Made by a program: the position numbers and the translations under genes
The notes under the pieces: model-generated
What the model was told of the DNA's origin: nothing
Seen by the model: only the letters and a program-made list of their open reading frames with translations
Databases searched by the model: none
Shown here: piece by piece, positions 10,813-22,342 of the stretch
Numbering within the stretch: position 1 is the stretch's first letter
Layout: each line of letters starts with the position of its first letter
Assembly: GCA_038503035.1 (NCBI GenBank)
Contig: JAVSML010024013.1
Location: forward strand, 1-64,000
Direction of reading: 5' to 3'
Source of the DNA: Crocodylus rhombifer
Lineage: Eukaryota > Chordata > Crocodylia > Crocodylidae
Length of the DNA: 64,000 bases

Positions 10813-12320
10813 CAATAGCAAACAAGAAATGAGGATGGAAGTGTCTTTTTATTGAGAACATATGTAATTAATATTTCCATTCCTCCTGGCCATTTAATTA
10901 GTCATTCTGGGGTCACCTACATTAATATTCTTTTTGTATAGTATTTATATTTCAGTTCTGTTTCAACTATTCACACCTTGGCATCAGTTGCATTGTTTGA
11001 CCAAATGAATAGGGTTAAGAGCACTAATATGTCAGGGAAATTGTTAAGATTTGTTATGATTTATTTCTAGAGCCCACTACAACAGGCTGTTTTTCTTGAA
11101 CAACATGTTTAATCACACATATAATAAAAAAGCAGGAATATATCCAAAAAGAATCTGGCCTATACAAAGTGAATAATTGGAATTAATCTTATTCTTTCTG
11201 GTTTGAATGCTTGTTAGCAAAATCTTTAGAGAGGAATGTAACTTTATGGAAAGTGTTCACCCAAAGGAAGTGTTCTTTCCATTTCAAAACTAAGCCATAG
11301 TGAGGTAGACTGTGGTAAGTTTCTACAGAGGCTGCTTTAAAGAGGCATAAAGGGCATCGGTGTCAAATGCTACAGTCAATACCAAATCCACCTTGGAATT
11401 AAGAAAAAAAGTTATTACGAGTAAAAAATGTTAGTAACAAGCTTTTGTTCCAGCAGGCTTTTAGGTTCTGTAATGTTAATTTAGGTATGTCACTCCCAGT
11501 TCTATTAACACTGTAACACTGGGTAATAGAAACAATATTTTTGGAAATAGAGTCTCAAGCCAAATACCCACAAAACAACAATCAGTGTATTGCATCTTAA
11601 TAATGCTAAGCCTATCCTGAAGATAGCTTTTTGCGACAGTGCTGCGTGGCATCTCCATTTTATCTTGGAGTGGGGTTGAAGCGCACATTAACTTTTCACA
11701 GCCACGTGAAAAAACTAGCAGCCAAGACACAGATAAGGATCAATTTAGTCCAAATCAGGGAGTATCAGCATCAGTAACAGTGCTGGCCCTTGCATACTCC
11801 ATAGCCAAGTATTGTGCACCAGTGTAGACCAGAAGCAGTCACACTTGACTAACTGACATCCAGCTGAACTCTGCAATGTGGTGCATCACTGGAACCCCCA
11901 ACACCTTGGCTGCCCAAGCTATCACATAGTCACAGGGCTCCACTCTTTGGGCACTCTTGTACCCCAGTCGGGCCCTCTGCTGCCTAACACTGTGATCTCC
12001 CAAGCCTGCAGCTGCCAGTCCAAGACTGCTCCGCCTCAGCTCAAACTGCCACAGTCCTGGGTGCAGTTGTAGACACTGCATCTAGCAGATGTTAACTCTT
12101 GTGTGAACTGCTTCAGAGTTTATCACATTACAGTAATAACACATGTAGTTGCATCCAGTGACACAAATGTATTGCATAGGTATACTTTATACAGACAGAG
12201 GTATTCCCATACATGAATGGCAATATGCTATACCAATTTCAGACGCCCTCTTATTAGTGTAACTATAACCACACTAGGGATTGTTCTGGGACAACTACAG
12301 GTAATAACTGCGTAAAATGT
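10813..12320. other. unannotated intronic DNA
   Basis: AT-rich, turning more GC-rich at 11830-12080. No gene or assigned repeat was seen. Confidence 0.5.
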
Positions 12321-12324
12321 TATA

Positions 12325-12383
12325 CTCACACACACGTATGTATGTGTGTTTATATATGTGTGTGTATACATATGTGTGTGTAT
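12325..12383. repeat. TG/TA microsatellite, left half
   Basis: Imperfect cacacacacgtatgtatgtgtg... tract. It is interrupted by the hAT-like element that follows and resumes at 13179-13214. Confidence 0.85.
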
Positions 12384-13178
12384 TAGGGCTGTGTGAAGCA
12401 TCAGTCCCTTATTTGATTCAGTGGAGATTTGGCCCAATTCAGTGGCCGAATTTCCAAAATCAAATTGAATCAGGAAACCCTTTAATCTCTCTGAATCGAA
12501 TTGGAACCCTCTGAATCAATTCAGAAAGATTTAGTGATTGGGACATAGACACAGCTTTAGATGTTTTTTCTATATACCTCTAGGTAGCAGGCAGCTCATG
12601 AATGCTGTGATGCTGGGGTGGATGGAGTGTCCCACAGGAGTGTGGGGGGCTCCCCAGCATACTCAGCAGCAGACCCAGATATGGACCAGAAGCACTTCCG
12701 GTCCTCTTCTGGGTCTGCTGGGGAGAGCACCAGGTGATTAGTGCCTTCTGGTTCTGGGGTGTCACCCAGGATCCCCCTGTGGCTGATTACTGAGCCAGGA
12801 GAGCATGGGGGGCCCCCCACATGCTCCCCAGCAGACCTGGAAGTGGACTGGAAGTGCTTCTTGTCCATTTCTGGGTCTGCTGCCAGGTTAGTCACCAGGT
12901 TCACTGCCAAGCACATGGGGTGGGCATGCTTCTGTGGGATGCTCCATCCATCCCAACATTCATGAGCTGCACCTGATACCTCGAGATATGTAGAAAAAAC
13001 ATTTAAAGCTATGTCTGTGTCCTAATCACTGATTCTCTGAATCAGCACTGAGTGTTCAGATTCAGATTCAGATTCAGCCGAATCTAATTGGGGACAGTAA
13101 TTTGAATCAGCAAATTGAATCAGTGTCCCCAGTTCAGGCTGAATTCGAATCAAACAGGGCCCATTTCACACACCCCTA
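12384..13178. mobile_element. GATTC-rich hAT-like element, copy 1 (795 bp)
   Basis: Termini TAGGGCTGTGTGAAGC and its inverted partner CACACACCCCTA. Flanking 8-bp duplications gtgtgtat / gtgtatat (7 of 8 identical) fit the hAT superfamily. The subterminal parts are rich in gattcag and gaatcaattc words. The interior is a large inverted repeat: the left arm from cacagctttagatgtttttt and the right arm ending aaaaaacatttaaagctatgtctgtg. The element is non-coding. Confidence 0.82.
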
Positions 13179-13214
13179 GTGTATATATGTATATGTGTGT
13201 GTGTGTGTGTGTGT
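13179..13214. repeat. TG/TA microsatellite, right half
   Basis: gtatatatgtatatg followed by a TG run of about 20 bp. It continues the repeat at 12325-12383. Confidence 0.85.
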
Positions 13215-13344
13215 AACAAGTACAAAGCTCTGTCTGCCCTACACTTATGTCTGCTTTGAAAAAGGAACTTAATCACCAGTTTACTTAGGTCCGTTTGAAA
13301 TGTTTACCCTGTTGTCTTTTTATATGTACTCCATTATATGATAT

Positions 13345-13456
13345 CTGGCTGGGGTCTTACGACCCCTTCCACCCCCAGTGCTCATTCCTGCCCATGGCAG
13401 GGGGTCGGACTCAATGATCTGTTTAGGTCCCTTCCAACTCATTGATTCTATGATTT
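13345..13456 (+). mobile_element. CR1 LINE 3' terminus
   Basis: Only the last ~110 bp of a CR1: ggctggggtcttacgacccc, cagggggtcggactcaatga and the tail attgattctatgattt. Confidence 0.9.
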
Positions 13457-15582
13457 AAGAACAGAAAATAACTGTGATATGCATTTGCTTTTGTGAAGTT
13501 GTCATTACATTGAATTGCCTGGCACTTATGAAAACTTCCCACTACAAATTCACTGAAGCTACTTAGTTCAGTGAACTAATCAGATGAAACTTTTAAAAGC
13601 AGTAAGATAATCAGAATTGTTATCCTCAAAGCCAATGTTGAGGCTCAGCATTATAATTCTCATGTAAGTCTGTTACTTCGCTGCTATATCCAAAATAATT
13701 TAATAAAATAAAAGATTATTTGGTTTCTCTGCTTTTGTGGGGGAGAGGGAGTTCCTTTTTAAAACTTGTGACCTTTGTTGTTATACTTTTATCTACTTCT
13801 TGGACTATTCCAAGCATTAAACTAAGTGATATTTTATAAGGATTAGTTACTTAATATTACATTTTATAAAATACAAAATTGATTTTTTATGATTTTGTAT
13901 TTCATGGGGAAGGTTAATGCATATATAATACTTTAATAATCCCTGACTTGACTGAATAATGATTCAATCATTAAGATAAGGAAAAAAAACCACAGTATTT
14001 AAGTAAACTCTGATCTGTCACATCCAAGGCTGTAACTCTTATTTAAAACAAAATACATTAAAAATAGCAGCTGCTAAGCAATTAGTAGTACTTATTTTGA
14101 TACTTAAAATATTTTCTAGGAATACTTCTAACACCACATGAAACATGCATGTAAAATAGGTTCAGGGAGAAATCATTAATATCCTTCCAATACAGCCACA
14201 ATGGCAGTCCATTTCTCATGATGATCTATGATACCTGTTTGTTGAAATTCTATTACTTGTAGGTTTAATGCAGTTGGTTGCCGTTTTAGTATGTTACTGT
14301 ATTTGCCACTCTTTCTTTTTAGATAGAGCTGGTCTCCTTTCATTAAAAATCCAGTTGTAGTTTGATTGTTTGTAGATTAAAGCAGACCATTAGACATAAA
14401 TCTCTCAGATTCAGTCTCCACATAGGCTATACTCTAGCACTGTTTTCAGGAAGATAAACTGTAACCCTGATTTATGTTGTATTTGGAATATAAAATGGAT
14501 TATATTATTTTTCTTGTTTAGAAACTGAAGGTTTTGTTTACCAATGCCTTAGCTGGCTATCAACAAAGCAAAGCAGTAACACAAATAATTAGTACATATT
14601 TTTTATTATTATTAAAAAAGAATAATTTGTGGTGGTATTTTCTACTTTTCATTCTGAAAAAAAGGGGAAATAATTGGGGCCAAATTGTGAAAGCAGAGTG
14701 ACAAGAGTTACTTTTGGGAAAAGTCACATGGCCCTTAAAATATTATCCAAAGAAATAAAAAGCAAAATAATATTTTGACAATCTGGTGTGAAAATCACTG
14801 AGTATGTGAAGTTTAATATACAGTTATGGTATGTAAATCATTTAGCTTTCAAGTGAGAAGGAATTGCAAATAGAAAAGCTGAAAGAAATTGTATTCTTTT
14901 GTTGTTGCCATCATAAATGAACTAAATTTGAGAATTTAATAAATTCCTTACATCTTGACATTCCTTTGAGCTTAATTAGGTTCCCAGATAATGTGTGCAC
15001 CTACTTTGTGACTGCGAGAACTAAATTAACTATTGAATACACAGGCCATTTTATTTCATTTTTTAAAGGCAAACATATTATCTAACATATTCCAACTTAG
15101 TACCTGTAGTAAGGTTTTTGGACAGTGATGGTCTGATAAGCTATGTTGTCCTCTACTAATAGAAGGTAAGGGGGTTTGATATTGGATTTAATTTTATAAT
15201 ATTGGAGGTCATCGTTTTCTTTTTTTCACTCATACAGTATCGGAAACATGTTTTTGCTACAAAAGTGTGTTTAGTATGTTCCTGAGTTTAATTAAAGTTT
15301 CTTCCTCTTTGGGAATCTGGAAGACAGACACATTTAGGGCTATGGGAAAATGAGTCAAGTTTTACATCTTGTTGCCAAAAACTGCTAGTGTCTAGTTTTG
15401 CCTTCAGTCTTGATTGATAACAGTTTTCTCACTGATCCAGAGACTGGCCTTTCTTTTAATTTCAGGTACCTATTTGATCAGGTTTTGAGGAACTTATGGA
15501 TTATTGTTATGAATAAATGCTGGGGAAATGTTTTATTGCTAGTGTTCAACTGAATCTTCCAGTTTAAATGTGTACATTAATG
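13457..15582. other. unannotated intronic DNA
   Basis: Strongly AT-rich. I recognised no repeat or coding exon. Confidence 0.55.
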
Positions 15583-15641
15583 TGCGTGTGTGTGTGTGTG
15601 TATGTGTGTGTGTGTGTGTGTACATGCATGCATTTATGTGT
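15583..15641. repeat. TG microsatellite
   Basis: A gcgtgtgtgtgtgtgtgtat run followed by a longer TG run and tacatgcatgcatttatgtgt. The next element is inserted in its edge. Confidence 0.85.
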
Positions 15642-16376
15642 TAGGCCTGTGCAAAGTGGCTAGTATTCATTTGGGATTCGGATTCAGCCGATTCAGGGGA
15701 CATTGATTTGATTTGGTGATTCAAATCACTGTCCCAAATTGATTCAGCTGTATGTGATTTGGAGATTTGGCTGCAGCTGAATTGTCCAAATCTCCAAATC
15801 AGCTGCATCCCTCATTCGCTCTCCCAGCTGCAACAGTGGATGCCCTGCCTGGCCCCAGCTCCCAGTTCTTTGAAAAAAAAAATAGCACTCACTGGCTGCT
15901 GCCAGGTGTGTGTGTGGGGGGTGATCCCCACTGCCCCTCATTGCCCCACGCCATGTGGGGGACTCTGTCACAAACCCCCATTCTCCACCTACTCTTCCAT
16001 CCCCAGCTCTCAGCTCTTTAAAAAAAAAAAAGACCCAACTCACTAGCTGCTGCCGGGGGGGGGAGGTGATCTCTGATGCTCCCACACTGCCTCATGCTGC
16101 ATGGGGGGCTCTGCTATGAGCCCCAAGAAGCCCTGAGGCCACTGCAGGAGCTAGTGAGTGTGGGGCCGTTTTTTGTTTTTAAAGAGCCTGCAGCAGTGAG
16201 TGGGGACTGCCCGAATCTCTGAAGCTCTACAAATCTTTTCTGAATTGATTTGAAGAGCTTTGAATCAATTCAGACCTTTTACTTGGTCTCCTGATTTGAT
16301 TCGCAGAGATTCGGCCACTGAATTGGGCCAAATCTCCTCTGAATCAAATCAGCACCTGAAGTTTTGCACAGCCCTA
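15642..16376. mobile_element. GATTC-rich hAT-like element, copy 2 (735 bp)
   Basis: Termini TAGGCCTGTGCAAAG and TTTTGCACAGCCCTA are inverted repeats. Target duplications ttatgtgt (15634-15641) and gtatgtgt (16377-16384) match in 7 of 8 bases. The subterminal parts contain ggattcggattcagccgatt and gaattgatttgaagag. The interior has two related A-run-bearing units (ctttgaaaaaaaaaatag and ctctttaaaaaaaaaaag). It belongs to the same family as 12384-13178 and 34409-35367. Confidence 0.82.
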
Positions 16377-16436
16377 GTATGTGTCTGTGTATGGATCCAT
16401 CAATTCACCTGTTCCCCTAGCAAGAGGAAAAAATTG

Positions 16437-16715
16437 TGAGACTCTCTAGTTAAGGAGCCCAGAGTGACAGACTCATGTGTATCAGTGTCCTTATGCTGAA
16501 ACATGGTGGCGGGGGCTCTTTAACTAAAACTCATCAAATTAGCTTTAGTTAAGGTGCCCCCACCAACATTTTCCAGTGTAGAGACACTGATACACATGAC
16601 TTTGGAGCCTGCTGGAGCACAGTAGTTATCACATTCAGCAGGCTTGATTAATTGAGTTTACTCCAACGCATTGTAATTATAGTGCATTGGAGCAGCCTTA
16701 GTATACATTTTTTGG
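16437..16715 (-). mobile_element. Harbinger-like MITE (family D), degenerate
   Basis: Read on the minus strand it aligns along most of its length with the clean copy at 22014-22339. Shared landmarks are ggtgcccccaccaacatttt, cacatg...tggag, gcaggcttgattaatt and the tail gcattggagcagcctta. The ends are too worn to define target duplications. Confidence 0.65.
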
Positions 16716-16721
16716 AGCCCC

Positions 16722-17040
16722 GTTGCCTCAGTGGTGCAAATTTAATTTCTTCTCAAACTACAGAGAGTTTTAAGTATTTACTTCTTCTTATGTATGCTTT
16801 TAAAAATACATGCTGGGAAAAGGTTTTTATTTGCAAAAAATTGTGTTCATCTGGATTTGCTGCAATACATGAAGCTTTAATACCATGTTCATGAAAGTTA
16901 GAGAAAAGAAGTCTATTAGGTCAAGTCCATTGCCTTTAAAGATCAGAACAGAGTCCTCTAATTGACGATACTGACAAATTTAACACTGCACTTGACCTAA
17001 GTAAAAAAACACCCAAAAACAGTAATAATAACAAAACTAC
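16722..17040. other. unannotated intronic DNA
   Basis: AT-rich, with no assigned repeat. Confidence 0.5.
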
Positions 17041-19800
17041 ATACCATATAATGGCTGCTTCACCCCCAGGCCCCAGCAGGGACAACCCATGCCCTAGGTC
17101 CCTGCTTGCCATGCTGCTTCCTGTGCTTCACCGCTGTAGAGACCAGTGCCTGGCCCAGGTTAGTCTCAGCCCTGCCTCCACCCACCATGCTGTGCATCCA
17201 TGTGGGCACGGCCAGTCCACACTTTTCTGAGTCCCCCCGCAAGTTATAGTTTTGTGGCCCTCTGACATGGAGAACCTGGCAGTGGTGGGACAGGGGGTGG
17301 CACTGGATTGTTCATGGCTGCAGGGGTCCCCTTGGCTGTGGGGCCCCCTGTGGCCACAACTTTCACAAGATAGGATGAGCCAGCCCTGCATGTGGCCATG
17401 CTCACCATGGTGCCTGAGGCACCCTGCCCCACACTCTGCTGTCACCCAGGCCCCATGCTGCACCTGGACCCCAGCTCCACTTGCACCTGGACCATCAGGC
17501 CACCACCATGTGGCTCCCCCTTCCTGGTGAGACACAGTTGGTGATTGCCCTACTGAAGCTGGCCACCCACACCTGCCAGCCTGTGCTGTATCAGCCTCCT
17601 CTTCAGCATGGGCACCAGGGAGGCCATCTTGGAGGGTTGTCTCCAGGATTTGCCAAGGAACACTGTGCTCTGGGTGCATGATCCCCTGGAGATGGTGTTG
17701 GGGTTCCATGCCCTGGCCTTCCCCCAGTGAATCAGGGCCCTGGACAGAACCCATATCCTTGTAACCTGCTACACCCCTTGTACAGCTGATGGGGCTTTCA
17801 CTCTATCGAGTTACAGGCCATCATCAACCACCACAGCACCTTCACCAGTGTGAGCACTAGCTGGGTTGGCAGCACCCACAATGCCTGCATCTTCTTGTGT
17901 GGTGGTTGGCTGCCAGGGGGAGGTGGGGCTATGGCCAGGGGCTGGGCAGTGGAGGGTACAAAGGCAACCTCTAGGGCCAGGATGGTGTTCAGCATCTGGC
18001 AGTCCTCTGCAGCCTCCACCATGGTGGCCTGCTGCTCTTTGGTCTCCATGTGCTTCTCCTTGAAAGCCAGAAGCCTGTTCCAGAATGCCTGGTCTGTCCA
18101 GTCCCACTCCCGCTTGTGTGCAGTGTCCTCCATGCATCAGGCCTATGAGTCTGCCAGCTACTCCTCCACCATGGTGACCAGCTGGTCCAGCAGCTGCATC
18201 AAGTCCTGGGACCACTGCTGCCAAAGCTGGTGCTTATGAAGGACTCTGGCCAAGACTGGTAGTGACCCTGACAGCATATCCCCATGTGCAGATGATGCCT
18301 CTCCCCCCATGTGTAGCTGCTGGACCTGAAGAGGCTGTTTCTGAGAGTTTACAACATTTCTGAGATAACATGCACTATAACATGCCAAGGGGCTGTGTGC
18401 TGCCTTGCCTCAGATCAGGGGTCATTCATGCACAGGTGTCCAGGAACCATGGTAAGTCAGGCAGGCAGGCCCTGGCCCACCAGCCAAGTCCCCCATCCCT
18501 GCTCACTCCTTAGGGGTAGGTGGGCTGCTGGGTGCTTGCCACAGGCAGCTTGCCTTCCCTGCCCCCTTCCCAAGCTGGAACAGGCCTGGCTTCTGGAAGC
18601 ATCTGCTGCCACGGCTTCAGACCCACTTCTCTCATTCTCCTCCTGCTGGCCAGGCCATTTCTTCCCTTGCCCCGCCAGGATCATGGTGCCCATGCTCAGG
18701 AGCTGAGGAGCTCCCAACAGACTGGGACACTGAGCTGATGATGCCCCCTTCCCCCCCCCCAGGGACTTCTGCAGAAAAGTACCCCAGGGCTGCCCCCCCA
18801 CCCGACGCATGCCTTGCATCTCAAGCACGTCCCTGGTGAGAGTATCTCAGGCACACCACAAGGAGCTGTTTGCACAGGCTGAGGGGTGCCCATCCCACTA
18901 CACCTTGCTGGTGCTGATTGCCATTCTGTCCCTGGAGCACCTGAGAACCTGGCTCAGGACCCTGAACTTTGACAGTGCAGGGGGCAAGCTCCTACTTCCC
19001 TACAATGTTCACTACTGCCTAGACATATACTTGTGCCTATGCTACATGTCTTTTTCCCCCACAGCTGAGGATGACATAGTTGCAGGCATTGACAAGTTTC
19101 TCCATGTGTGAGAGGCCTGTGCCTGCCTAGCTGAGGGGGGCACAGGCTGCTCAATAAAGTTTTGCACACCCTCCCACCTCCCTGTTTGCTGTGGAGGGGA
19201 ATTCCAGGGGCCAGGGGAACTTGGCTGAGCTAGGCAGGGAGGGGAGGGTCAAGGGCAGGGATAGGGAGGGCCCTGCTCCAGTGCAGGGATTCCTGGGACT
19301 GGGTGGGTGTGGCAGGTGTGCCTTGTGGCCTGAGTCTATCCCTGCTGGTGTCAGAGACCTACAGCTCCTGGTGGTCTTTTGGGGTGCAGGGGTGCAGTGT
19401 CTGGCTGCCTTGGTAGGGGCCCCCTCCAGGGAGGAGCTGGAGCTGCTGAGGGCCGGTGGTGCCATAGGTGGAACCTCACACTCAAAACTGGCAGGGCAGG
19501 CATTGTCCAGGGCTACAGAGCTACTGGATGATGCTGGGGGTGAGGACCATGGCAGGACAGGCTCCTGGCATCCTGAGGGGCCCTCCCCGGCTGACACCTC
19601 ATTGCTACTGCCAGGATACAGTGGAGGCTTGGGCAGGCCACCTTTGCTGGAATATGTGGTGCAGCTGTCGTGCAGCCATGTATTCTTGCACACAGCAGCA
19701 AAGGTCCCAGGGTACAAGGGTCTGATTCAGCTGCTGCATAAAGGGCATGGACTTGTAATAATATGTCTGTTTAAGGCCTACTCCATTGTTGCAATTATTT
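17041..19800 (-). mobile_element. GC-rich block, probable transposon cargo related to 6-7.6 kb
   Basis: This 2.7-kb GC-rich island has sharp borders with the AT-rich intron. The minus strand near 19780-19500 resembles the + strand near 6770-6960. Both encode, in equivalent frames, YKS.xFM..L followed by VPWD, and a serine-rich tail beginning PGxSN(D/E)xSxxEGP. A further minus-strand frame (18133-17798) has a charged helical stretch, HKREWDWTDQAFWNRLLAFK then EKHMETKEQQATMVEAAED, typical in character of the C-terminal half of Myb/SANT-like proteins. No terminal inverted repeats were located, so the element borders are guesses. Confidence 0.45.
18809..19111 (+). pseudogene. unidentified 100-aa open frame with poly(A) signal
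   Basis: The frame ends ...LLLPYNVHYCLDIYLCLCYM then SFSPTAEDDIVAGIDKFLHV and a stop at 19109-19111. AATAAA lies 42 bp later (19153-19158). The combination could be the 3' end of a transposon gene running opposite to the Myb/SANT-like remnant. I do not recognise the protein. The frame may simply be chance in GC-rich DNA. Confidence 0.25.
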
Positions 19801-21600
19801 AAAGTTCTGTTCCAGAAGCTGTAATTGACCTAATACTTAGTCATGTTAAGGTTTTGTTGACATGTTTGACTTTATAAATGTGTTACTTTCTGCCTGATGT
19901 GTTGCAAAAACCCAATCGAGTTTCCCGTGTTGGGAGTGATATTTGCAATGCTTATCTGCTAATCTGAGTTCCTACATTCTGTTTTTCCTAAAAGCAACTG
20001 CCTAAATACATGTTAATGAATACGGTTTAAATTGCTTAATTTGGATTGCCCTGGTCTGCATTACCTTTCATCCTCAATCAGTGCATTACTTTGACCCAGC
20101 TTCACAGAGTCTGTATGGATTGGGTGCTTCAGCAGGCCTTTTTGGTGCTTTTAGCTATAGCTGATTCAAACAGTTATTGGATAAAAACACTAAAAATGCC
20201 CCACTAAAGCACCTGATTTCTACAGAGGTTGGGAAAACCAGGCACAACTAATGCACTGCAGGAGTGTGCCAAATTTAAAGTAAAGTGCCGGGGGGGGAGG
20301 GTGAGGGGGGCTTGGGAGGGGTTCTACTTCTGCAAGCAGCCATAATGTCTATCAATGGCCATTAGATGCATTAGAAAAAGGGCAGTTCACAGTTGAGTGT
20401 GTGATCTATGAAGAAGCATGACAGTAAACTGCTAGAGATTGAGAGAGTGATTCCAATAGAATGACATAGGCGTAGGAGGAAGTTAAGTCTAACCTAGAAG
20501 GGCAAAAAAGTCATGGTAGACAGTCATGGACCCCGTGACTATACCCTCTATACCATTGGAAGTTCTTTTATAGATGGTCATTGGGAACTTAAATTAATTT
20601 ATTCCGTGTGCCCAGCCCAACAGCAGGTAGAAGTGGAAGCAGGTATATATTTGAGACAAAGACAGTTTCTAAAAATGGAAGTTTTGGGACCCAGAAAAGC
20701 TGTTTAATTGTAGCTCTGTTGTAGAATTAATCTGTTCTTATTTTCTAGTTCCTTTGCTTTTGTCTATTGTTGATACCCATCTGTAAAATGGGGTTAAACA
20801 TTCCCTACATCTCCAGAATTGAAAGGATAAATTCCCCAGTGTTTGCAAAGATTCATCTAGTAAGTTAATGGAGCCATGTATGTGTCAACATTTGAAACAA
20901 TAGGCAAGGATTTTGACAGACAAATTTAGATGAGAGACAAAAAGGAGGAACTATTTCTGTGGGTAGTTTTATTTTTTATGTCAACTGTCTGAAGCTGCTC
21001 AGTAATGAAATGCTAGGATTCCCATCCCAGTAGGGTGGTGTGGTGGGCAGAGTACAATAGGGCAGTCAAAATGCTTTTTATTTGTCACATGGGTCTGTAA
21101 TTTATCACCCCAGTATCATCAGAATGATATGTGTGTACCAACCACTGTGTAGACAGAAATACAGGTGTACACAAAAGACAGAACGGTCTTGCAAGCAGGT
21201 TGTTTCAGCTTCCCACATCTATAGTAAAAATAGGCTTAATAATTAAATAAAATATAACCCCAAGACTGTAGCCATTTTCTGAATTCACAAGTGCAGAGCA
21301 GACATCTGAAATATGTAACTTCATATTGTGGCCTGGTGGTTTTAATTTGTTCTCATTTATCCTTACTTATGACTTTGGTTAAATGCCAGATATAAAAACC
21401 TCCACAGAGATAAACCATTTTGTTAAACAGAAAAAAGAAAAAGATCTTGGCATGAATATCTTATTGGCATAGCTTTCTTTTAAACTACCTATGTAGTTTT
21501 CTGGTGTGTTTTTATATAAGTGAACTGTCCACATGCAAGCAAATTCAACTGCATGAGCTTTAAGGAAGTAATTATACTGTGAAGTGACTTAATCTCTTGT
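19801..21600. other. unannotated intronic DNA
   Basis: AT-rich with a G-rich tract near 20288-20320. No assigned repeat or exon until the acceptor of the exon at 21614. Confidence 0.5.
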
Positions 21601-21613
21601 ATTTTACTTTCAG

Positions 21614-21692
21614 ATTCGGATTTTTACCTATCTGATAGGCAGAGAAACTGCTTTTGCTGATAACTTGAAATGGATGGCCTGTGCTAACAAAG
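21614..21692 (+). CDS. CACNA2D3: CACNA2D3 exon (end of VWA domain)
   Basis: This 79-nt coding exon starts in phase 0 and ends after the first base of a glycine codon. It reads [20 protein letters not shown] followed by MACANKG. This is the end of the VWA domain of alpha-2/delta-3, an extracellular auxiliary subunit that promotes surface expression of high-voltage-activated calcium channels. The acceptor is tttactttcag. The donor is AAAG followed by gttggt, which has GT but lacks the usual A at +3. Compared with the mammalian protein as I recall it, I see only V-to-I at the first residue and A-to-T within GRE(A/T)AF. Alpha-2/delta-1 and -2 differ more here. The partial codon G is completed by GG at 37344, giving a continuous reading frame into the next exon. 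Confidence 0.95.
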
Positions 21693-22013
21693 GTTGGTTA
21701 ACCTTCTTTAACTGAAAATCTTACTTGCAAAAATCTTGAAGTCTTCTAGAAAAATTGAAAACTTGTACAAAAATCATCTCAATGTCAACAGTTTTGAGGG
21801 GATCAATTGTTTTTTCAGGAAGAGAATAGGTTTGTTTACAAAAGCACATCTAGAGTATGCAGGTCTTTAAACATTTTAAAGAAATGTTATTTCATTAAAA
21901 TGAACCTAAACTGTTTCATGGTTGTGAGCAAAGCAGAAATTGAAAATCACAAAGAATTAATTTTAATTACAAAATGTTTTTCCTATTGTTTTTATGGAAC
22001 TGAAAAGAACATA

Positions 22014-22339
22014 GGGTGCATATACAAGTTCAGCAAGGCTGCTCCAACACACTGTAATTACACACTGTGATTAATCAAGTCAGCTGGAGTGTGGTAATTA
22101 CTGCACTCCAGCAGACTCCATCGTCACATGAATCAGCATCCCTGCACTGAAAAATAGTGGTGGGGGCACTTTAAACCTCATTCAAAGAGCTTTATTTAAA
22201 ACACCCCCATGGCCATTTTTTAGTGTGGGGACACTAATACACATGAATGACACTCTGCGTGCTTTAATTAGAACAGGTCTTGGAGCCACTCTAATTAAAG
22301 CGTCCTCATCTGCCACCCCCAGCACATCTATAAATGCCC
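22014..22339 (+). mobile_element. Harbinger-like MITE (family D), 326 bp, intact ends
   Basis: Termini GGGTGCATATACAAGTTC and CACATCTATAAATGCCC are imperfect inverted repeats. Target duplications ATA (22011-22013, 22340-22342) are perfect. The interior holds an inverted arrangement of ctccaacacactgtaatt and gtgtggtaattactgcactcca. Related copies are at 16437-16715 and 46725-46834. It lies 320 bp after the first CACNA2D3 exon. Confidence 0.85.
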
Positions 22340-22342
22340 ATA

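Larger units (their letters stand above)
1..21613 (+). other. CACNA2D3: CACNA2D3 intron, 3' part (partial)
   Basis: All of this lies upstream of the first recognised exon and belongs to one intron, or to several if a short exon was missed. The exon expected just before, ending in the NWPDRK block of the VWA domain, was looked for and not found, so the intron probably starts outside the window. The 3' end is a normal acceptor: a T-rich tract ending in ag at 21612-21613. The intron is filled with transposon remnants listed separately. Confidence 0.75.

Noticed and set aside
12325..13214. CRISPR-like regular repeats
   Set aside because: The TG/TA runs are microsatellites interrupted by a transposon; there are no spacers of equal length, and the genome is eukaryotic.
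17128..17754. 208-codon minus-strand frame in GC-rich DNA
   Set aside because: Overlapping frames of similar length exist on both strands; the peptide is His-, Gly- and Pro-rich without a domain, so composition explains it. Only the block as a whole is reported.
19191..19802. 203-codon + strand frame
   Set aside because: It is antisense to the serine-rich tail that matches the 6-7.6 kb cargo; no domain seen.
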